A stretch of 17,500 nucleotides of DNA from Symbiodinium natans. Its lineage: Eukaryota > Sar > Dinophyceae > Suessiales > Symbiodiniaceae. A program made the position numbers and the translations under genes. Of the stretch, positions 8,304 to 15,598 are shown piece by piece; the stretch's first letter is position 1, and each line of letters opens with the position of its first letter. The notes under the pieces are model-generated. The model made no database searches. It was not told the DNA's origin and saw nothing but the letters and a program-made list of their open reading frames with translations. The stretch covers positions 127,525 through 145,024 of the forward strand of contig CAJNDS010000001.1 in NCBI GenBank assembly GCA_905221605.1, written 5' to 3'.

Positions 8304-9448
8304 ATGAACAGTGACACGCCCATCCCCGCGCCCTCTTCACCCACGCCCGTGCCACGGTCGCCCGATTCCCCGCGCTTCGAAGCCCGTGCCACGGTCGCCC
8401 GCTTCGGAGATGCGACGCTTCCGGCGGCCACGTGCCCCGTATGTCTCGAGGAGCCATCCCGGCCGCCCGGGGCCGGCGACTCGCTATCCGCTATCCCATG
8501 CTGCTGTGCCTTCGCGCGCCGTCGCGCCTGCCCTGCATCTTGCAATGTTTGCATCACCACGGGCAAACCCCCAACTGCGGAAGAGAGTTGGCTTCGTTGT
8601 TGCACGACCGCCGCTTCGCAATGCTATGTGCGCCTGCGGGCGTGCGGCGTGCCTATGGCAGCCACACCGCTCGACGGGGGTTCTCCGGCTCGCCAAGCGT
8701 GCGGGATTACAGCATCCGCACGTTCTGCCCGGACGCGCCGGGAAGCGCGGCGTGTGGGCCATTTGTTGCGCTCGAGTTGCGGGTGGGTTTCGTCGAAATG
8801 CCCGACTGCCGCACGCAATGGTCACCGGTCCCGCACCGGGGCGAGGGAGGCATCGCGACTTGGACCGGCATGTGGTTTTGCCGGCGGCGCCAGCAAGAGC
8901 TGCAGGCTGCTCGTGTAAAAGTCCCTGACCACCAGCCACACTGCGACCTCTGCCGAGTGCCAATGTGGTGGGAGATGGACATGCGGCATGCGAGCTGGCA
9001 CCGAACGCTGGTTTGCCACAGGTGCCCGCTTGCTGGACATACTCGCCCATTGTCCCTTGACGGACCTCTCCCCGGCCGGCCTCCGCTCGACAAACTGCGC
9101 CGACCATCGCTTTGGTGTCCGCCTAGCTCGGGGAGCCGGCCCTTTTCTGGTGAGCACCCGCGCCAACTCGGCACCCAACGGCCTCGTGCGGGTTGCGTTG
9201 CCCCAGCTCCGAGGCTGCAGCTTTAGCACGGCGCCAGGATGGTCTAAGGCCCGCACCAGCTCGCCCCTCGCAGCTGCCCGCGCCACCCGCGCAAGCGCTT
9301 GCGGAGCCACCCGCTGCGCCCCCTACCACCGCAGCACGTCCGCGCACATCGCCCGCCTGGGGAGACGGCGACGACCCCCACTGACGAATGCACGCCCGTG
9401 CACTGGCGTGCCGGCCGCCTGCACCATCGCCGGGCACAGGGCGCCAAC
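8304..9448 (+). pseudogene. RT element fragment D, N-terminal zinc-finger part
   Basis: The ATG at 8304 opens a Pro/Ser-rich leader followed by TCPVCLEEPSRPPGAGD (about 8430), the start of a RING-like Cys pattern, then CNVCITTGKPP. A frame change near 8570 leads to CGRELASLLHDRRFAMLC, and the new frame runs to 9085 with VEMPDCRTQWSPVPHRG, WFCRRRQQEL and HCDLCRVPMWWEMD...LVCHRC. The last has two CxxC pairs (8942-8953 and 9014-9025), like a zinc ribbon. A Pro/Ala-rich linker follows in yet another frame (about 9200-9380). I believe this is the N-terminal region of the same element family. That link is inferred from the contiguous RT motif downstream and from memory. Frame changes make it a pseudogene; several Cys positions appear replaced (WFCRRR where a CxxC is expected). 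Confidence 0.65.
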
Positions 9449-10130
9449 TACTCATGGCTTGCTGGCCTTCCTCGACGACCTATATGTCCTTTCGCACGAC
9501 CCGGAGCGTGCTCGCCCCGCACGCGATGTTGTCGTGGAGGCCGTCGAGACCCCCTGCGGCATAGCATCCAATGAGGGCAAAACAACAGAACGGTGCCTCT
9601 GGACCATGCCGCAGCGTACGCAGTAGTCCACGATGCGGCGTTATGGGACACGCTGATTCGCTGCTAGGGAGCCGTCCCGCGTAATTCGAGCAGGACGCAA
9701 ATGCGCGCTGGCTTTCCTTCCCTCTGCGCTCGGCGGGCTTGGCCTACAGGACGCGACCCGTGGAGCGCTGCCAGCTTACTGGGCTGGCTGACGCCCTGCC
9801 CGTCGTCCAGGCCCGCTGCCCTGACGCAGCACGGACCTGCGCTGGACCTGCACTGAGGCCTTGGAGCAGGCCCGGGACGATATTGCACCCTGCCTCCGCA
9901 GCGCCGCGGGTGCTAGAGCAGTCCTCCTAGCCGAAGGATGGGCTGACTGCCCTTCTTGGTCGGCACTGGCGGCTGGTGCCCGCCCGACTGCCCCGGATGC
10001 GGACGAAGCAGCGCTTGGCATGACTGGCCTCATGGCTGGCAGCGGCTCGCGTCGCAGACTCGCAACCTCTACTACCGCGACGCTGTTTTGGAGACTTGTC
10101 TCCGTTCGAAGCTCGCTTTTCGAAAGGTCT
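9449..10130 (+). pseudogene. RT element fragment D, motif C and C-terminal part
   Basis: GLLAFLDDLYVLSHDPERAR (about 9455) matches the motif C block of fragment E (KLLAFLDDLYVITVASRAR), including the two catalytic aspartates, and CGIASNEGKT matches CGIASNLGKT. Further on, HDAALWDTL (about 9632) matches HDDAIWHTL of E. ALGGLGLQDATRGALPAYWA (about 9725-9785) matches ALGGLGLQSATRSAPAAYWA. DWPHGWQRLASQTRNLYYRD (about 10023-10080) matches DWPHGWQQHASRTRNLYFRD. These blocks lie in different frames, with an in-frame TAG near 9665. Everything between the linker and motif C, that is the fingers and motifs A and B, is deleted. Homology to E stops near 10110. Confidence 0.85.
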
Positions 10131-10169
10131 GTGTGTGCGTGATCTTGATGCTCATGGAGATGTAAATAT
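10131..10169. other. Junction between fragments D and E
   Basis: About 40-60 bases here match neither neighbour. D loses similarity near 10110 and E begins at about 10170 (DWRRGGAPGLSGM). No target-site duplication or poly(A) tail is visible between them. Confidence 0.5.
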
Positions 10170-11756
10170 TCTGATTGGCGCCGTGGGGGCGCACCAGGCC
10201 TGTCCGGTATGCGGGCTGAGCACCTTAAGCTGCTGTTGCAAGATATCCCCGCGCAGGAGCTCCTAGCCCACGCCGCCACGCAATTGGCCCATCCCCTTGG
10301 GCCCGCCGAAGTGGCCGCCGCCGTTGCCATGGCCCGATTGACGGCTTTCCAAAAGCCTGACGGCGGGGTCCGCGGCATAGCCACAGGCGACGCATTCCGC
10401 CGCCTCGTCGCGCGTGCTCTCGCCAAGCAGTGGGGAACCACTCTCGACCACGCCACGCGACCGTACCAGTACGCACTCCAATCGCGGGCGGGCACTGACG
10501 CCATCGTTGCGACCGTCCGAGCGGCGCTGGACTCGCGCGAGGACGTTGTCGTCGTTTCGCTCGATGGCCGCAGTGCCTACGATAGCATCTCGCGAGCGGC
10601 TTTCCTGGTCAAGTTGCAGGAATTGGCGCCAGAACTGCTGCCTTTCGTGCGCATGTTCTATGGTCGTCCCTCCACCTATAGCTGGTGGGACGCGGCCGGG
10701 CGCAGGCGTGATGTCCACCAGGCCGAGGGCTGCGAGCAGGGCGACCCGTTGGCCCCCGCGTTATTTGCCTTGGGGCAACACGGTGCTCTCGCACGGGCAG
10801 CCGGCGACCTCAATCCAGCCGACAAGCTGCTGGCATTCCTTGATGACCTCTACGTCATCACGGTGGCGTCAAGAGCACGTCTGGCACTCGACACGGTGAC
10901 CGGGCCAGTGGAGGCGCATTGTGGCATTGCATCCAATCTTGGCAAAACTCGAGGGCCCGGACTCGGAGGCTCGGAGGGGCCTGCTCCGCCGGGCCTGGCT
11001 GAGCTTGGCCCCGACGTGTGGAGGGGGGACCGGCCCTCGCACGAGCGAGGCATGGCTGTGCTGGGCTCCCCAGTAAGCCACACGGATTTCGTGCATGCCT
11101 GGGCGGAGCACCGGCTGCTCGAAGAGCAACAACTCCTGCAGCAACTGCCCCAGCTCCCTGACCTGCAATGTTCATGGTTGCTGCTCGCGCTCTGCGCGTC
11201 TCCGCGCGCGAACCACGCGCTACGCACGGTGCCCCCAGCCGCCATTGCCTCGTATGGCCGCAGGCCACGACGATGCCATCTGGCACACGCTACTGGACTG
11301 CTTGGGCGGCGAGGCAGGGGCCCCACCAGGGGATGCGCACCTCGCGCGGGCGACCGCTTTCCTGCCGGCAGCGTTAGGTGGCTTAGGTCTGCAGTCGGCG
11401 ACGCGCTCGGCGCCGGCGGCTTACTGGGCAGCCTGGGCGGACGCCTTGCCAGTCATGGGGGCCAGGCTCCCGGTTTTTGGGGCGCACTGCGTCGAAACAC
11501 TCCAGCGGGGAGGGGCCGAAATGGCGTGCTCAGCTGGGCGATTGGCCGCATGGATGGCAGCAACATGCATCGCGCACTCGGAACTTGTACTTTCGCGACC
11601 GTGTGCTGCTGCCGTCATTGCCGCCTGCTCGTCGAGCAGTGTTACGGTCCCAATCTGGTCCCCATGCCGGCGCGTGGCTGTCGGCGATTCCCGGTGACGC
11701 AAACCGGCTGCCGCTGCGGGCATAGCTACAGCCCGGGTAGTTTAGGAACAGCTTAG
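10170..11756 (+). pseudogene. RT element fragment E, best preserved reverse transcriptase
   Basis: Frame 10209-11756 (515 codons) encodes most of an RT; the open frame extends upstream to about 10157 (DWRRGGAPGLSGMRAEH). Residue numbers from the ATG at 10209: RT0/1 block MRAEHLKLLLQD (1-12), KPDGGVRGIATGDAFRRLV (49-67), RPYQYALQSRAGTDA (84-98), motif A VVSLDGRSAYD with Asp119, motif B EGCEQGDPLAP (173-183), motif C AFLDDLYV (209-216, paired Asp), and ASNLGKT (241-247). Continuation LGPDVWRGDRPSHERG and HALRT follows. Around 11250-11270 the frame breaks; the true sequence continues in the next frame (HDDAIWHTLLDCLG, ALGGLGLQSATRSA). A second break near 11530 leads to DWPHGWQQHASRTRNLYFRD and SGPHAGAWLSAIP. 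It is truncated before the C-terminal block seen in F. The product would be a non-LTR retrotransposon polymerase (RNA-templated DNA synthesis in the nucleus). The two shifts and missing ends make it inactive. Confidence 0.9.
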
Positions 11757-12217
11757 CTGACCGAACGGAGCAGCAGGTGTAAAAGTCCGAGAAAAAACAT
11801 TCTGACTGTGAGTATTTTGGAATTTTTCAGCATGCTTATCAGGCACTGGAAGTGAACTGAGCGCATCTCCCGCCGTCCTCCAAGTTTGGGAAGGGGAAGT
11901 GTAGTCGCACAGGGTCTGAAAAATTCTTTTCCCGCCCGCCCGCCCGGGATGTCTAGGGACGCGCTCACTCGTCTTCGTGTGATGCGTGTTCTTGGAGGCC
12001 CTGTGGGCTCATGATGGCTCATGGATTTGTCCCGACTTGTGGCTGTGCCATCAAGGAAGAAAAGAGCGCTTGAGTCCTCAAACATGCATGACTTTGTTTT
12101 TCTATATGAGCCTTTTGAGATCACGATTGGATACCATTTTATGAGGATGAAGTTTGAATATGCTTCCCTGCGGTGATTAATTTCCTTTGAGTTTCTCACC
12201 CTTTTCGGAAAGTTGCG
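11757..12217. other. AT-richer spacer with a long unassigned minus frame
   Basis: The minus frame 11753-12325 (190 codons) is open through this whole spacer, reading for example YSNFILIKWYPIVISKGSYR. I recognise no family, and its start overlaps fragment F on the other strand. The spacer is clearly less GC-rich than the RT fragments on both sides. It could be host sequence between two insertions. Confidence 0.35.
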
Positions 12218-13545
12218 ATGGCTATAATGCGTGCTGCTGCCCTCCCTGACGCCCAGCCGCCAGGCCTTGCTGCGCCCCCAGGCCGGACCCCAACTGGACG
12301 TAGTTCGTGGTCTGATGTAGCTCATGTGCCAAGATGGCCGTCAACAAGACATGATTTGGTACAGTTTGACACGGCCTCGCACATTAATGAGCTCGTGTTT
12401 CGCTTCCGCGAGTGGGCAGAGCAACGCCATGCGCAGATCAGCCCACTTGCGGATGTTGTGCGGGCGGCCACGGCCCATCAGGAGGGACACTACGCCCTCG
12501 CGCAATGGGTCGACGGCCTTCGGCACCCACCTGCCCCTCCGGCGCAGGAGCGGCACGATCGCGCCTCTGAGCAAGCGCTGCCCGTGCCAGCGGCGATGCG
12601 GCCACCGAGCCCAGTCATGCCTGAAACCGAGGAGCTCGCGTCGCCGCGCGCGCGGCTGGTTCACAGGCCCGCGGCCGAGGCCGACGTGGGGGGCGAGGGC
12701 GCGGGCGCGGGCGCGGGGCAGATGCTGAGGCTGAGTGTGCGTCCGAGCCATGTGCCACCGATGCGCCTGCGCGATCCCGAGCAGCACTGCCGCGCTGCGC
12801 CGCGTTGCTGCAGCGGAGGAGGGTTTGCGTGTTGGCCTCGCCTCTCTGGACGGCATCAACCTCGAGGCAACCCTCCGGAGCCGTGTCCTCATTATACCCG
12901 CTTGCGAGGCGCCCTCCGCACGGCCATGCGAGCAGGCCTGGAACTGATCGCACGTCGCCTCAGCTGGAGCTCCGCGTGTCGGGCGCAATGTTGCCTTGTT
13001 GGCCATGAACCTCGACGTGCCTGTCCACGACGCACGCCACATCGAAGTCGTGTGCAACGGCCTCAACTTGTGGCACGGCGCGCAGCTCGCGGTCGATGCG
13101 AGGGGCTGCCGCCAGCCGGGGCGGCCACCCACCCTGGCAGTGCCTGCCGCAACGCGGCGCGCCGCAAGCGGCAGCAAATTTATCCCCCGAACTTGATCGC
13201 AGCCGTCGATGCCGACTCGTCGTTTTCGGGCTGGAAGTCGGGGGGCGCTGGAACTCTGAGGCTGCCACCTTCGTTCGCCTCCTAGCTCGTGCGCGGCGGC
13301 CGGCACCCCCGCGGCCCGCCGCGTTGAGGCCTTCTGCCCAGGCTGCGTGGGTCCTCCGGTGGAGTGGCATCATCTCCACTGCGCAGAGCGCGGTTGCGGC
13401 TACCTTCCTCGAGCTCCCCGTCCCGTCTGAGCCCTGTGCTGCTGGCCCACCCCCAGCCTTGCACGAGCCGCTCGCTGGAGGCCCCGCACCGAGCCGAGCC
13501 GTCTGCCCAGCCGGGCCTATAGGTCCCTGCCCCGGGCCCCCGTGA
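12218..13545 (+). pseudogene. RT element fragment F, N-terminal and C-terminal parts joined
   Basis: The ATG at 12218 opens a 355-codon frame: Pro-rich leader, then RHDLVQFDTASHINELVFRF and EWAEQRHAQISPLADVVRA, then a GC-rich low-complexity linker (GEGAGAGAGQ, about 12690-12720). After a frame change, SLDGINLEATLRSRV (about 12842) and RGALRTAMRAGLELIA (about 12910) match the pre-RT region of fragment B. Then, without any RT domain, comes VGRNVALLAMNLDVPVHDAR (about 12978) and HIEVVCNGLNLWHGAQLAVD (13039-13098). A further shift gives RSRRCRLVVFGLEVGGRW (about 13200) and a helical tail ending at the TGA at 13543-13545. The C-terminal block is typical of this family; its spaced acidic residues (D..HIEV...QLAVD) suggest a restriction-like endonuclease fold, which is inference. 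About 900 codons' worth of middle sequence is absent. Confidence 0.8.
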
Positions 13546-13549
13546 CTCG

Positions 13550-14423
13550 ACCACACTGACTGCTGCGGAGTCAAGGGTTCTTTTTTCGTGTCCAGATCCA
13601 GACTCATCTTCGGACCCATCGCGTCCAATGCTGAGTTCCAGAAACTTTTGGTCGTGCGCACTCAGTTTGTCACCATACTCAGCCATGACATCACTGACCT
13701 GAGAAGCTGCATCCTTCATCGAGTCTACAGTTCCACCAAGTGCGTCGTCCACTTGGCACAGTGATGCTTGCAGGCCTTGCGCCATTTCATTAAGAATGTC
13801 CCTCTTCGTGTTTACATCATTTGCTTCAAATGATGTATTCGCCCTTGACTGCACACCTCCTCAAGCTGACCAATACGCTTAGACATCTCAGAAAACTTGC
13901 TAGCAGCCTGTTTCCACAGCATATCCGACTTTTGTAGCGAAAGGCCAACGTTTCCCAGATCAGCTTTCACTGCTTCTGCCTCACCAGCGAGAGATTTGAC
14001 GCAAGTTGCTAGATGCTCTGTCCGACGTCCGATATTGCACGTTAGGCCCCAACTCCTCAAGCCTCCTCTGCACATCCTCTGGTCCTCTAGTGATGACAAA
14101 GTGGTCTGAGTAGCCACGTGCTCTGAGTGCAGCATATTCAAGAATTCTGCCGGCGCCCGCACTGGCAACAGCTGCTGTTATTTGAAACCTGAAGGGGTGC
14201 TGAGCAGACATAGCATACCTCCAGTTCACAAGTGGATCCGGTCCACTGCCAAACACCTGGTCTGCTTGGGCTTCTGCTGGAGCTCTGCTCGGGTTCGTAG
14301 TTGGGCTAGTCATAGCCTGTGATTGTGTGCTTGGTTGTTCTGGGCGGCCTTCTGGGCTCAAGCCCCTCTCCGTGACTATGCTATAGTAGGCAGGACTCAT
14401 CTGCAGCTGCTGTTGCCGTTGCT

Positions 14424-14493
<70 letters not shown>

Positions 14494-14511
14494 CTGCTGC
14501 TGCTGTTTGAA
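13550..14511 (-). pseudogene. Polyglutamine and coiled-coil protein remnant
   Basis: On the minus strand an open frame starts just after a TGA at 14514-14512 and begins with about 35 codons of Gln and Gln-Arg (14505-14407). It continues from the ATG at 14400 (MSPAYYSIVTERGLSPEG) through a Ser/Pro/Thr linker to YSDHFVITRGPEDVQRRLEE. Near 14050 the reading moves to another frame (NIGRRTEHLATCVKSLAGEA, then SKFSEMSKRIGQLEEV). Near 13855 it returns to the first frame (NTKRDILNEMAQGLQASLCQ, VSDVMAEYGDKLSAHDQKF), ending in an acidic patch GSEDESGSGHEK. The middle and end are heptad-like, as in a coiled coil. I recognise no family. The two shifts compensate exactly, so they could be sequencing errors, unrecognised splicing, or decay. 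Beyond about 13550 the frame continues only as antisense of fragment F. Confidence 0.55.
14401..14505. repeat. Trinucleotide/hexanucleotide microsatellite
   Basis: On the + strand the tract runs CTG/TTG/CCG in steps of three: alternating TTGCCG (six consecutive copies from about 14425), then TTGCTG, then eight or more CTG. On the minus strand this encodes Gln and Arg-Gln. The + strand reading gives a long poly-Leu/Pro run inside the frame 14323-14577, which I regard as a shadow of the minus-strand coding. Confidence 0.95.
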
Positions 14512-14514
14512 TCA

Positions 14515-15518
14515 CTCGCCAAGCGAGGACATCAGTCTCACTCCAAGCTCGGATTCTCTCCCGCTGCGTGTGAATGAATGCTGTTTGAACTGGTGAGGAA
14601 CATCATCAAGAGAAGAGTACGGGAGCATCACCAGACTTGTTGATGCTTCCCAGGGCTAAGCCGCTGAGCAGACCCCCCAGACTCAACATCCTCACCAACC
14701 CAGACAGCCTCATCACTCGAGTCACTTCTCGATTTTTCTGTGTCATCTTGAGCCAGATGTAGTGGCGATGCTTATCTTCTCAAGTATCGATCCTGCAAAA
14801 GCAAAGGGTCATCCTTGCGCAGGGGTCATGTAGCAATCAGTCTTGCCACGTTCTTCAACTGATCTTGCCAGCAGCTGTCTATGTCTCTACAAACACGCCC
14901 TTTATGGCGAATCAAGACCTCGCTGAATTTGTTGACGTTCATGATGTGGGCTGTTGCCACGCAGTTTTTTCCGATGTCTCGGGCGAAGCGGACCCAGTGC
15001 TGCAGGCCAAGGAGCCGGGTCGTTTGCTCACGAAATGGCTTAGGGCATGCGGTTTGCGAGGGGTGGGCAAGGGGAGTATGTCGCAGACTGCCGGAGCTCA
15101 GGGTAGGTGCGTTCTTCGCTTTGCGTGCCCACGGCGATGCTGTCCACAGCTATGAAGCGATCATTTTGCGCTGATCGTGGCAAAGGTCTCGCACTCGAAA
15201 ATGCGTACCTTGCGAATCCTTGCGATTTGCTTTTTTGTCTGCTCATTTCTGTTTTTGCTCGCCTCTTTTCCGCCTGCATGGTCCCGCTGCGCTATACGAT
15301 GCCATTTGCAATCTGAATTGAAACAGACAACCTGTGCCGAAACTGCGCGGTCAACGTCAGCACAACCAGCACAATCATGGGGCATAAAATGTCATAAAAT
15401 GAGGCGACTCCCCACACTGGGTGAAGCATCCTGGTACAGCAGCACCCCCCCCATGCGATAACAACTGGAGGCACTGATGGGATATGATGGGATGACATGG
15501 AAATTTTTAGCGTTTCAG
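14515..15518. other. Spacer upstream of the hydrolase gene
   Basis: This kilobase separates the two divergently oriented genes. A + frame at 14865-15155 reads NQDLAEFVDVHDVG and FSDVSGEADPVLQAKEPGRL. It could hold a 5' exon of the hydrolase, whose N-terminal strands and HG motif I failed to locate, but no motif proves it. A run of nine C lies at about 15446-15454 and a short duplication GATGGGATAT/GATGGGATGA at about 15476-15496. No promoter element can be named; dinoflagellate promoters have no consensus that I can use. Confidence 0.4.
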
Positions 15519-15550
15519 CCCGCTTCAAATACCTCACTTCACGACCCCTG
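15519..15550 (+). CDS. Tentative hydrolase exon upstream of the sure ones
   Basis: A 32-base segment after TTTCAG (15513-15518) reads PASNTSLHDPW when its last two bases are joined to the G at 15599, using a GT donor at 15551. In alpha/beta-hydrolases this place, just before the YDLAFFVEQ helix, is a variable loop after the GxGxS-type strand, so the content is acceptable but not diagnostic. The acceptor is followed by C, unlike most others here. Confidence 0.28.
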
Positions 15551-15598
15551 GTGGTTGATCATCCGGCAATGCCGCCTCGGCACGTTGCCACCTTTCAG

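Noticed and set aside
8304-8918. Independent host RING-finger protein
   Set aside because: The Cys pattern is frame-broken and followed in the same orientation by the zinc-ribbon, linker and RT motif C; belonging to the element explains it better, though a separate origin is not excluded.
9776-10504. 242-codon minus-strand frame
   Set aside because: It is antisense to the end of fragment D and start of E; Ala/Arg/Ser-rich with no motif.
10209-11756. Fragment E as an intact functional gene because of its 515-codon frame
   Set aside because: The last third of the frame is out of register: the conserved C-terminal blocks are found in the other two frames, so two indels broke it.
12323-12338. 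Minus-strand 16-mer GCCATCTTGGCACATG resembling the 3' part of the dinoflagellate spliced leader
   Set aside because: Only 13 of 16 bases match the leader as I remember it (GCCATTTTGGCTCAAG), the leader's 5' part is absent, and the site lies inside the open frame of fragment F. Chance is likely.
12341-13306. 321-codon minus-strand frame
   Set aside because: It is antisense to fragment F, whose conserved blocks are on the plus strand. GC-rich coding DNA commonly leaves the opposite frame open.
14323-14577. Plus-strand frame with a long Leu/Pro run, like a membrane protein
   Set aside because: It is the reverse reading of the CAG/CAA/CGG tract; the minus strand has better coding character on both sides.
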